Shown here piece after piece: positions 7,033-14,780 of a stretch of DNA of 19,781 nucleotides. The stretch comes from Spirochaetota bacterium. GTDB taxonomy: Bacteria; Spirochaetota; UBA12135; COTS27; JAFLEE01. The first letter of the stretch is position 1, and each line of letters opens with the position of its first letter. The stretch is taken from assembly GCA_017302015.1 (NCBI GenBank), contig JAFLEE010000013.1:1-19781 (forward strand), in the 5' to 3' direction. The position numbers were made by a program, and so were the translations under genes. Under the pieces are notes generated by a model. The model had not been told where the DNA came from, did not search any database, and saw only the letters and a program-made list of their open reading frames with translations.

Positions 7033-9648
7033 ATGGTCCGCCCCACGCGTTTCCCCCCGTTCCGCTTCCCCGCCCTGGCCCTCCTGCTCGGGATCGCGGC
7101 GCTCCAGGCCCAAGCCCTTCCGGGCCCCTACGTGCGGTGGTCCTTCGAGGAGGCCGGCGGGGCCCAATGCGCCTCTCTCGCGCCGGCGGGCGCCGGATTT
7201 AAGGGCGAGATCCGCGGCGAGGCCCTTCGCGTCGAGGGCAAGCGGGGGAAGGCCCTGGCCTTCGATGGGAGCAATACCTTCGTGGCCGTGGCCCTCGCGC
7301 CCGCCGATGCGGGCCTATTGGGCGGGCGGGGCTTCTCGATCCTCGCCTGGGTGAACCCCGACTCGGTGGGCGGCCGACGCCCCCTCGTGGCCAAACGCAC
7401 CGGCGGCGGGCCCTGCCCCTTCGTGCTCGCCATCCGCAATAAGCGCCTCGTCTTCGAGGCCTGCGACACCTCGGGAAAATGGTCGTGGATCTGCGATTCG
7501 GGGAGCGTCGAGATCAAGGCCGGCGTCTGGACCCACGTGGGCGCCTCGGTGGACGCGGCGTCGAAACAGGTGACCCTCTACGTAAACGGCGCATCGGTGA
7601 AAACCCACACCGGCGGCGGCGAACTCGCGGCGAACCGCGAAGGCATCCAGATCGGCAAGGACGCCTGGGGCGGCGAGCCCGAATCCACCAAGGCCTCGGG
7701 TTTCTACAAGGGCCGCATCGACGAACTCACCCTCTTCGGCCGACCCCTTTCGCCCGCCGAGTTCGCCGCGGAAGCGGCGGGACGCGCCACCCTCGCCCGG
7801 GAGAATCTCATGGCGGCCCCCGCACTGGCCAAACTTCCCCCCTGGATCGTCGCACGCGCCGGCCTCCCCCGTTTCTTCAAGCCATTGCAGGAGGGGAAGC
7901 AGACGCGCATCGTCTATCTCGGGGGCGCCTCGGTCCAGGGCGCCGGCCTCGCAAGCGCCGCCGCCGCGTACCCCGGCGCGTTCGCCCGGGCCCTGCGGTC
8001 TAAATTTCCCAAGGCGAGCCTCGTCGAATACAATGTCGGCCTGGCGGGGGCCGGGTCTTGGCTGGGCGCCTGCCGCACCCCCGATGACGTGGTGGCCCAT
8101 TACATCCCCCTCGGGCTCGTGGTGGTCGACTTCAGCGCCGAAGATTTTTCCCAGCCGGAAGAGCGCGTCCTCGCCGCCATGGAGGGCATCGTGCGCCAGA
8201 TCCGCCAGAAGCATCCCGAGGCGGAGCTCGCCTTCGCCTATTCGCTCCCGAAGGCCGGCGTGGGCGCCCTCAAGGCCGGGGGGGAACTTTCTTCCGTGCT
8301 CCTGCATGAGCGGGTCGCCGATCGCTACGGCATCCCCTCCCTCCATCTGGCCCGGTACGCCGTCGAACGCATGGGTTCGGGAGCCACCACCGCGGAGGCC
8401 TTCTTCGACGGAGCGTCCCAGCCCACGGAGAAGGCCCACGGCCTCTACCGGGAAGCGGTGGACCGCTTCGTGGAAAGCCTCGCCGCCGATTGGAACCCGG
8501 CCCCGCCCGCCCGGGCCCTTCCCGCCCCCCTGACTCCCCGCCCGATGGAGAAAGCCCGCCTGGAACCCTATGCCAAGAGCGTCTACGAAACCGGCTGGCT
8601 CGATTGGCAGGAGAGCCCGGTCGACCGCTTCTTCCACGTCGTCCGTTGCGAAGAGCCCGGGCCCGCCATCACCTTCCGATTCCAGGGAGACCGCATCGGC
8701 TATTTCGACGTCTTCGGCCCCGATAGCGGGGACCTGGAATGCTCCCTCGACGGGGGCCCCTGGAAGCTCGTGGCCCAAGACGGGCCCCCGCCGGCGAGTT
8801 ATCGGCCCCACGCCGCGCTCCTCGCCGAAGGCCTCGACCCGGCGTCGAACCATGTCGTGAAACTCCGCGTGGCCGCCCAGGCCCCCGCGGGAAGCCGGGG
8901 GCGATGGGGCCGCCTGGCCTTCTTCGCGATCAATGGAAGCGCCCTCTTCGACGATCCTTACAAGAACCTCACTCCCCTGGAGCGCATCGACGCCATCTAC
9001 GCGGGCATGCCCCCCGTCACCTATGCGCCCGCGCCGGACCGATGGAAGAAGATCCCCCGGACGATGGAGCGCCTGGCTTCGGGAGGCGAACTGCGCATCG
9101 TCATGCTCGGCGACAGCATCGTCAACGACACCGCGTCGTCCGAGTACGAGCTGCTGCTCATGCGGCGCTACCCGAAATGCGCGGTCACCAAGGTGAAATC
9201 GGTGCGGGGCAGCACGGGGTGCTGGTGGTATAAGGAAGAGAACCGGGTGAAGGCCTACGTGCTCGACCACAAGCCCGACCTGCTCATGATCGGGGGCATC
9301 AGCCAGCGCGACGACGTGGATTCCATCCGCGAAGTCATCCGCCAGGTGCGCGCCGCCCAACCCACGGAGGTGCTCCTCATGAGCGGGGCCTTCGGCGTCG
9401 GCGACCCGCGCACCGATCCCGCTTGGACCCCCGCCGTGGAGGAGGGCGGCACGAATTACCGCGGCCGCCTTAAGCGTTTGGCGGGGGAAGAATCGTGCGA
9501 GTTCCTCGACCTGACGGGCCCGTGGGGCCAGTACATCCGTGATCAAAACGCCCTGGGCGCCTATAAGCGCGACCGGGTCCACGCCAACGACCGGGGCAAG
9601 CAGATCCTCGGGCGCATCCTCGACCTGTATTTCGCCCCGAAGAAATAG
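7033..9648 (+). CDS. secreted LamG + tandem SGNH hydrolase (probable carbohydrate esterase)
   Basis: 871 residues. I start at the ATG at 7033, which has AAGGAAGG just upstream and opens a signal peptide (MVRPTRF, hydrophobic LALLLGIAAL, AQA). The frame is open from 6940, but an earlier ATG at 6970 overlaps the promoter. Domains in order: a LamG/concanavalin-like sandwich (~25-245); a first SGNH-like domain (~290-480) with GGAS in place of GDS (S300); a jelly-roll segment (~520-640) like those preceding CE2/SGNH esterase domains; and a second SGNH domain (~660-871) with the intact GDS motif (S695) and the DRVH motif (D847, H850). In the first copy the terminal DxxH region reads DGASQPTEKAH, so the usual catalytic His is missing. 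It probably deacylates a polysaccharide outside the cytoplasm; the acyl group and polymer are unknown. Confidence 0.8.
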   Translation: MVRPTRFPPFRFPALALLLGIAALQAQALPGPYVRWSFEEAGGAQCASLAPAGAGFKGEIRGEALRVEGKRGKALAFDGSNTFVAVALAPADAGLLGGRGFSILAWVNPDSVGGRRPLVAKRTGGGPCPFVLAIRNKRLVFEACDTSGKWSWICDSGSVEIKAGVWTHVGASVDAASKQVTLYVNGASVKTHTGGGELAANREGIQIGKDAWGGEPESTKASGFYKGRIDELTLFGRPLSPAEFAAEAAGRATLARENLMAAPALAKLPPWIVARAGLPRFFKPLQEGKQTRIVYLGGASVQGAGLASAAAAYPGAFARALRSKFPKASLVEYNVGLAGAGSWLGACRTPDDVVAHYIPLGLVVVDFSAEDFSQPEERVLAAMEGIVRQIRQKHPEAELAFAYSLPKAGVGALKAGGELSSVLLHERVADRYGIPSLHLARYAVERMGSGATTAEAFFDGASQPTEKAHGLYREAVDRFVESLAADWNPAPPARALPAPLTPRPMEKARLEPYAKSVYETGWLDWQESPVDRFFHVVRCEEPGPAITFRFQGDRIGYFDVFGPDSGDLECSLDGGPWKLVAQDGPPPASYRPHAALLAEGLDPASNHVVKLRVAAQAPAGSRGRWGRLAFFAINGSALFDDPYKNLTPLERIDAIYAGMPPVTYAPAPDRWKKIPRTMERLASGGELRIVMLGDSIVNDTASSEYELLLMRRYPKCAVTKVKSVRGSTGCWWYKEENRVKAYVLDHKPDLLMIGGISQRDDVDSIREVIRQVRAAQPTEVLLMSGAFGVGDPRTDPAWTPAVEEGGTNYRGRLKRLAGEESCEFLDLTGPWGQYIRDQNALGAYKRDRVHANDRGKQILGRILDLYFAPKK

Positions 9649-9763
9649 CCCGCAAACTGGGATTCTCCGCGGAATGGGGGCCGGTCGCTCGGATCCGGCC
9701 GCCTAAACAAAGTGGAATTTCGCCTGCGAATGGTGGTGTTGACCGCCGGGCCTCCCCGGTGGG

Positions 9764-9792
9764 TTGACGCGCCCCGCCGCGCGCCCCACAAT
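9764..9792 (+). promoter_or_regulatory. sigma-70-like promoter of the GH51-type gene
   Basis: TTGACG (9764-9769), a 17-base spacer and CACAAT (9787-9792) precede the ATG at 9828. The predicted leader is about 29 nt with GCGAGG as ribosome site. Upstream, 9679-9700 holds a GGCCGG/CCGGCC stem without a T-run and 9719-9730 the short inverted repeat TTCGC-CT-GCGAA; neither can be assigned a role. Confidence 0.55.
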
Positions 9793-9827
9793 CAGGAACG
9801 CCCAGCACGCCCGAAGCGAGGTTCCCC

Positions 9828-12290
9828 ATGCGCATCCTGCCCCTGCTCCTGACTCTGCTCCCCTCCATCGCCTTCTCCCAGAGCCTCCTCTATCGGGAGA
9901 CCTTCGACAATGTCCTGCGTGTGGGAACCTTATGGCAGGGGGCCCCGGCCTTCGAGAACGGCCCCGATGGAAAGTGCCTCTACCTCGCCAGTTCGGATGC
10001 GGGGAAGCCCGTTTCCTGCAGCAAGGCCTTCGATGCGGCCCTCCTTTCGGGAAAAAAGGTCCGCCTCAGCGTGCGCGTAAAGGCCGAGGGCATCAGCGCC
10101 AAGGCCAAAAACTATAACGGGGTGAAGATCATGCTCCCCTGGGCCTCGAAAGACGGCAAGAAAGACTGGCCCCAGGCGATCCAACCCGAGGGGTCCTGGG
10201 ATTGGAAGACCGCCACTCTCGAGACCACCCTCCCCGAGAACCTCGTTTCCATCACCATCCACCTGGGCTTGGAGGGGGTCACCGGCAAAGCCTGGTTCGA
10301 TGAGGTGAAGTTGGAGGTTTGGGGCGAACTCACCCCGGCCGATCTGGCCGCCGCCGGCAATGAACCGCCCAAGGGGCCCGAACTCGCGGCCACGGTGGAA
10401 GTGGATTTCTCCAAACCTTACGGCAAGGTCAACCGCCGCCTCTTCGGCCATAATATCGAGGCCGCCAGCGGCAAAGACATTTTCGGTCCCTACGAATCGC
10501 CCAATTACAAGATCGCCGACGGCTGGTGGGACCCCGTGCGCCTCGCCCCCCGCGCCGAGGTGCTCGCGGCGGCCAAGGAGATCGGCATGAGCGTGCTGCG
10601 CTGGCCCGGCGGCTGCCTTACCCATAACTTCGACTGGAAGAAGACGATCGGCCCCCGGGATTCCCGCCCCGCCTTTCCCTTCGGCGTCGACGAGTTCCTC
10701 GCCTCCTGCGAGGCCGCCGGCGTGGAGCCGCTCATCACCGTGAGCGAGTACATCGGCGGGCCCCAGGACAGCGCCGACCTCGTGGAATACGTCAACGCCC
10801 CCGCCGACGCCGCCCACCCCTGGGCCCAGAAGCGCGCCGCCGCCGGCCGCGCCAAGCCCTGGGCCGTGCGGTGGTTCGAGATGGCCAACGAATCCGACCA
10901 CGGGAACCACGACGTGAAGCCGTTCCGCAAGTTCACCCCCGCCGAGTACGCGGCCTGGTATAACGCGAGCGTCAAGCGGATGAAGGCGGTGGATCCGACG
11001 ATCCAATGCGGGCCCCATATGGGCACCGGCACGCCGCCCACCGACCCCTGGAACGCCATCGTGCTCAGCGCCACCAAGGACCTCGCCGATTACGTGGTCA
11101 TCCACACCTACCTGCCCGCCGCGGCCCCGGGCGATTGGACGGGTTCGGCGGCCATCGCCCAGCGCCTCATCAACGCCTACCAGAGCAATATCCTGGCCAA
11201 TACCGGGAAGCGCCTGCCCATCGCGGTGACCGAGTTCAATAACGGGGGGCACCCCTACCGCTTCTCCTGGAATGTGGCGCTCTTCTGCGCCGACTATATG
11301 CGCGTGATGATGCAGCCCTCCAATAATATCCTCATGGCCCAGTATTGGCAGATCGTCAACGGTTATTTCGGCTTCTTCCGCACCCTCACCCCCTTCGAGG
11401 GGCTCTTCCGGGGTGAGCCGGCGAACTGGGTCCGCCTGCCGACCTTCCATAGTTTCCGCATGCTCGCCGCCCATTCGGGGGAGGAACTCGTGGCCACCCG
11501 CGTCGAGGCCACCCGCCGCGACCCCGCGCCCCAGCGCGTTGGCGCCATCGAAAAGCCCGAACTCGCCCTGAAAGCGTTCACCGCGGGGGGCGCCAGCAGC
11601 CGCCTCGACGGCCCCGATGCCTTCACCCTGGTCCTCGCCGACCAGAAGGGCGAACAGTACCCCGAGGGCGGCCGCGCCGCCATCACCGGCGGGGCCCGCT
11701 ACCGCCTCAGCTTCGAGGCGAAGATCTCCAAGCCCCTCGAAGGGGCGCGCCTCGGCCTCGGGCTCATGGACCAGCGCGGGTGGAACGCCACCGCCAACGC
11801 CAACGCCATCGAGGGCATGGAGAGCGCCGTCGAGTGGCGGTCTTTCGAGGGCGAACTCCAATCGCTCCCGGACGCCAAGGGCCTCGTCATCGTCGTGCGC
11901 ATCCTCAACAAGAACGGGGCCCCGGTCAGCGCCCAGGTCGAGATCCGCAAGCTCCGCATGGCCCTCGCGGGGTTCCCCGAGCCCTTCGAGAACCTCACGG
12001 CCCAGGGCATGCGCAGCGCCGCGGGCAAGCGCGGCCAGGTGCTGCTCTTCAACCTCAACGGGGAAAGCGACCAGCGGGTCGCCCTCAAGACGGGCAAACC
12101 GGCCCGTTCCGCCAAGGCGTGGGGCCTCGTCGGCCCCCGGGCCGAGAAGGCCATGGCCAATCTCGGCGCCCCGCCCCGCATGGAATCGGTGGAGGCCTTC
12201 GCCGACGGGATCGCCCTCACCGGAAAGAACGGGAATTATTCGATCTTGATGCCGCCCCTCTCGATGATGGCGGTGGAATTGGAGTACTGA
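9828..12290 (+). CDS. secreted GH51-type alpha-L-arabinofuranosidase with CBM-like modules
   Basis: 820 residues with a clear signal peptide (MRILPLLLTLLPSIAFS). Residues ~20-165 form a CBM4/9-like sandwich (ETFDN...WFDEVKLEV). The GH51 part begins at VDFSKPYGKVNRRLFGHNIE (~188) and includes LRWPGG, the acid/base motif FEMANESD (E355) and the nucleophile motif AVTEFNNGG (E469). The C-terminal beta-sandwich of GH51 seems to be split: a first strand LVATRVEA (~554-561) is separated from the rest (TAQGMRSAAG to MMAVELEY, ~724-820) by ~160 residues that look like a second carbohydrate-binding jelly roll (GARYRLSFEAKIS...). GH51 enzymes release alpha-L-arabinofuranose with retention; some act on other furanosides or xylosides, so the exact substrate is open. 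It has its own promoter and follows the esterase by 179 bp. Confidence 0.8.
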   Translation: MRILPLLLTLLPSIAFSQSLLYRETFDNVLRVGTLWQGAPAFENGPDGKCLYLASSDAGKPVSCSKAFDAALLSGKKVRLSVRVKAEGISAKAKNYNGVKIMLPWASKDGKKDWPQAIQPEGSWDWKTATLETTLPENLVSITIHLGLEGVTGKAWFDEVKLEVWGELTPADLAAAGNEPPKGPELAATVEVDFSKPYGKVNRRLFGHNIEAASGKDIFGPYESPNYKIADGWWDPVRLAPRAEVLAAAKEIGMSVLRWPGGCLTHNFDWKKTIGPRDSRPAFPFGVDEFLASCEAAGVEPLITVSEYIGGPQDSADLVEYVNAPADAAHPWAQKRAAAGRAKPWAVRWFEMANESDHGNHDVKPFRKFTPAEYAAWYNASVKRMKAVDPTIQCGPHMGTGTPPTDPWNAIVLSATKDLADYVVIHTYLPAAAPGDWTGSAAIAQRLINAYQSNILANTGKRLPIAVTEFNNGGHPYRFSWNVALFCADYMRVMMQPSNNILMAQYWQIVNGYFGFFRTLTPFEGLFRGEPANWVRLPTFHSFRMLAAHSGEELVATRVEATRRDPAPQRVGAIEKPELALKAFTAGGASSRLDGPDAFTLVLADQKGEQYPEGGRAAITGGARYRLSFEAKISKPLEGARLGLGLMDQRGWNATANANAIEGMESAVEWRSFEGELQSLPDAKGLVIVVRILNKNGAPVSAQVEIRKLRMALAGFPEPFENLTAQGMRSAAGKRGQVLLFNLNGESDQRVALKTGKPARSAKAWGLVGPRAEKAMANLGAPPRMESVEAFADGIALTGKNGNYSILMPPLSMMAVELEY

Positions 12291-12294
12291 AAAC

Positions 12295-12331
12295 GGCGGG
12301 CGGGCCGGGGCGCTTCAGCGCTTCGCCCGCC
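12295..12331. terminator. hairpin between convergent genes, possible terminator
   Basis: GGCGGGCG (12295-12302) pairs perfectly with CGCCCGCC (12324-12331), and the loop contains a second GCGCT/AGCGC inverted repeat. Read on the minus strand, the stem is followed by GTTTTCAG, a short T-run, so it can serve as an intrinsic terminator for the TspO-like gene, whose stop codon lies inside it. In the plus direction, no T-run follows. Confidence 0.4.
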
Positions 12332-13076
12332 AGAACACCCGCGCCAGCGTGACCGCGATCCCCAGGCCGATGAGCGCCATGGCCAGGGCGGGGGCGAGAC
12401 CGGCGAAGACCATGTCGTCGCCGGGGAGATGGTGGCGCGAATAGAGGCCCCAGGCCGCCCAGAACGGGACGAGGGCGAAGGCCAGGTCCCGCCGCTGCCA
12501 GAGCACGATCCAGGTGACGGCCACGGCGGCCGCGAGGACGACCCCGTACCAGACTTCGGGGGCGATGCCGAAACCGTTCCAGGAGATGGAGGTGAGGAAG
12601 GCCGCGGCGTTGGCGATGGTGGCCACCGTGATCCACCCGAGGTAGACCGAGGCGGGAAGGCGCTTGCCCAGGCGCTCGGCTCCGGGCTGGTCGCTGGTGA
12701 TCGTGCGCGTGGCCACGTAGAAGCCGATGAGGCTCGCGAGGAGCGCCAGCATGATCAGGAGCGAGAAGCCGATGAAGAGGTGGTGCCAAGCGAGCATCCA
12801 CGCGGCGTTGAGGAGATTTGCGGCGATGAACCAGGGGCCCAACCGGCGCACCGTGTCGGCCTTGGCGAAGAAGAAGCGCACGCAGAAGATGGTGAGCAGC
12901 AGGTAGATGAGGCCCCAGATCGAGAAGGTGAAACCCGCGGGAACGAAAAGGTTTTCATATTTCCAGGCCACTTCGCCGGTGAGATGGCCGCCCAAGGGAA
13001 GGATATTGGCCAGCGCGTTCACGGCCAGAGTCACCGCGAGGGAAAGGGCCGACAGGATACGGATGAGCACGACCAA
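12315..13076 (-). CDS. TspO/MBR-like (tryptophan-rich sensory protein) integral membrane protein
   Basis: About 253 residues, nearly all hydrophobic helices. The early segment LANILPLGGHLTGEV followed by YENLFVPAGFTFSIWGLIYLLL is the typical start of the longer (~250-280 residue) TspO/MBR-like family, and an NAAWMLAWHH segment follows. Short TspO proteins bind porphyrins and related ligands; the role of the long form is not settled. Start choice: an ATG at 13121 (268 aa) has no ribosome site, whereas the TTG at 13076 has GTGGAGG ending five bases upstream and places the first helix as in relatives, so I prefer TTG. It converges on the GH51 gene and diverges from the sulfatase. No functional link to its neighbours is evident. 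Confidence 0.7.
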   Translation of the reverse strand: MVVLIRILSALSLAVTLAVNALANILPLGGHLTGEVAWKYENLFVPAGFTFSIWGLIYLLLTIFCVRFFFAKADTVRRLGPWFIAANLLNAAWMLAWHHLFIGFSLLIMLALLASLIGFYVATRTITSDQPGAERLGKRLPASVYLGWITVATIANAAAFLTSISWNGFGIAPEVWYGVVLAAAVAVTWIVLWQRRDLAFALVPFWAAWGLYSRHHLPGDDMVFAGLAPALAMALIGLGIAVTLARVFWRAKR

Positions 13077-13113
13077 GGAAGCCTCCACGGGGCGGGGGCC
13101 CCTGCCCCGGAAG

Positions 13114-13160
13114 TATGGCATTATTTTCCGAATCGCGTGGGCGCCTCCGGCGATGCCATA
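13114..13160. promoter_or_regulatory. inverted repeat in the divergent TspO-like/sulfatase promoter region
   Basis: TATGGCAT (13114-13121) and ATGCCATA (13153-13160) are perfect inverted copies separated by 31 bases. The right copy overlaps CATAAT (13157-13162), the best -10 candidate for the sulfatase, and the left overlaps CATACT on the minus strand, a -10 candidate for the TspO-like gene. This may be an operator serving both genes, or simply two mirrored -10 regions. No convincing -35 was found for either. Confidence 0.35.
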
Positions 13161-13200
13161 ATCGTCGGGCCGCCCCGCCGCGGGGCCCCGCGAGGACTCC

Positions 13201-14655
13201 ATGAAGACCGCCCCCCGAAATATCCTCTTCATCCTCTCCGATGACCAGGGGGCCTGGGCCCTGGGCGCCGCGGGCAATGCGGAGATCCGCACGCCGAACC
13301 TCGACGCCCTGGCGGCGGCGGGCACCCGATTCGAGAATTTCTTCTGCGTGTCGCCGGTCTGCTCCCCGGCGAGGGCGAGCATCCTCACCGGCCGCATCCC
13401 CTCCTCCCACGGCGTGCACGATTGGATCCGCGCGGGGAACCTGGACGACCCGCGGGGCGCCTACGGGGCCACCGATCGGGCGGTGGAGTACCTGGCGGGC
13501 ATCCCGGGTACCACCGATTTCCTCGCCGAGGCGGGGTGGCGCTGCGGGCTCTCGGGCAAATGGCATCTGGGCGCAAGCGCCATCCCCCAAAAGGGCTTCA
13601 CCTGGTGGAACGCCTACGCCTTCGGCGGCGGCGAATATTTCAACTACAAGATGGTGCGCGAGGGGCGGGTCCAAGACCGCACGCATTACGTCACCCACGA
13701 GATCACCGAGGGCGCGCTCTCGTTCCTCGATTCCTGCCGGGGCCGGAAAGATCCCTTCTATCTCTCGGTGCACTACACCGCGCCCCATAGCCCGTGGGAC
13801 GCGAAGAACCATCCCCCCGAGTTCCTGGGCCTCTACAAAGATTGCCCCTTCGCCTCCACCCCGAACGAGGCGGCCCACCCCTGGCAATCGGCCACGGCGC
13901 CCGTGGGCGATACCCCCGAGAAGCGGCGCGAGAACCTCACCGGCTATTACGCCGCCGTCACCGCCATGGACCGCGACATCGGGCGCATCCTCTCGCGCCT
14001 GGGGGAGATCGGCGCGGCCGAGGACACGCTCGTCGTCTTCTCCGGCGATAACGGCATGAACATGGGCCACCACGGCATCTGGGGGAAGGGCAACGGCACC
14101 ATCCCCATGAACATGTACGACGAATCGGTGAAGGTGCCCTTCATCGTGCGGGGGCCGGGCGTGCCCGCGGGGCGGGTGGAGCGCGGCCTCTACAGCCATT
14201 ACGACCTGCTCCCGACCCTATTGGATTGGGCGGGCCTCGCCGAACGCCCCCCCCCGGGCCTGCCGGGCCGGAGTTTCGCCCCGCTCCTGCGCGGGGAGGG
14301 CGTGCCCGACGGGGGCGACATCGTCGTCTTCGACGAGTACGGCCCCGTTCGCATGATCCGGGACCGCCGGTGGAAATATGTCCATCGATGGAATGATTTT
14401 CCCCCGGAACTCTACGACCTCGAGGGCGACCCGGGGGAGCGGGTGAATCTCTTGTCGGGAAATCCCGATGCGGGGGCCTTGGCCAAGGCCGATGAAATGA
14501 AGGGCCGGCTCTTCTCTTGGTTCGACCGCCACGCAAACGCAGAGCGGGATGGACGGCAGCTTCCCGTGGCGGGATCGGGCCAAATCGCCTCGGTGCGGGA
14601 ACACCGCGGCGACCAGAGCGCCTTCCACCCACCGCCAAAGCGCGTCGCCGAATAG
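13201..14655 (+). CDS. type I sulfatase (formylglycine-dependent), no signal peptide
   Basis: 484 residues of the alkaline phosphatase/arylsulfatase fold. The N-terminal ILFILSDDQGAWALG supplies the metal-binding Asp pair. The sulfatase signature VCSPARASILTGR places the formylglycine precursor at C54 in the C-x-P-x-R context (C54, P56, R58), so an FGE-type enzyme must be encoded elsewhere. Later motifs are SGKWHLG, HYTAPHSPWD, FSGDNGMNMGHHG with the second metal site, and the C-terminal ELYDLEGDPGERVNLL typical of S1-family sulfatases. GCGAGG lies just upstream of the ATG. There is no signal peptide, so cytoplasmic desulfation of imported oligosaccharides is likely. The substrate (carbohydrate or another sulfate ester) cannot be told. 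A C9 run at 14247-14255 lies in the coding region. Confidence 0.88.
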   Translation: MKTAPRNILFILSDDQGAWALGAAGNAEIRTPNLDALAAAGTRFENFFCVSPVCSPARASILTGRIPSSHGVHDWIRAGNLDDPRGAYGATDRAVEYLAGIPGTTDFLAEAGWRCGLSGKWHLGASAIPQKGFTWWNAYAFGGGEYFNYKMVREGRVQDRTHYVTHEITEGALSFLDSCRGRKDPFYLSVHYTAPHSPWDAKNHPPEFLGLYKDCPFASTPNEAAHPWQSATAPVGDTPEKRRENLTGYYAAVTAMDRDIGRILSRLGEIGAAEDTLVVFSGDNGMNMGHHGIWGKGNGTIPMNMYDESVKVPFIVRGPGVPAGRVERGLYSHYDLLPTLLDWAGLAERPPPGLPGRSFAPLLRGEGVPDGGDIVVFDEYGPVRMIRDRRWKYVHRWNDFPPELYDLEGDPGERVNLLSGNPDAGALAKADEMKGRLFSWFDRHANAERDGRQLPVAGSGQIASVREHRGDQSAFHPPPKRVAE

Positions 14656-14746
14656 GCCCGTTGCTCTTCGCGAGACCGGGCGCGTACGCCCGGCGTTCAA
14701 GCCCAGGGGACGCGCCATCGACACCTCAAATTGCCGCGGCACTGCT

Positions 14747-14775
14747 TTGACAGACATTTGCATCCTTTCTATACT
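14747..14775 (+). promoter_or_regulatory. consensus sigma-70 promoter positioned for a leaderless mRNA
   Basis: TTGACA (14747-14752), exactly 17 bases, then TATACT (14770-14775), and only five bases (AAGTC) before the ATG at 14781. The predicted +1 falls on or next to the start codon. No Shine-Dalgarno precedes the gene. This is the best promoter match in the window. Confidence 0.75.
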
Positions 14776-14780
14776 AAGTC

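Noticed and set aside
7315-9582. 755-residue minus-strand open frame opposite the SGNH gene, and 643 residues opposite the GH51 gene (9930-11861)
   Set aside because: Both are shadows of well-supported plus-strand genes and show no domain signatures.
9739-9769. Second TTGACC upstream of TTGACG as an additional -35 for the GH51 gene
   Set aside because: No -10-like sequence lies 16-18 bases after it.
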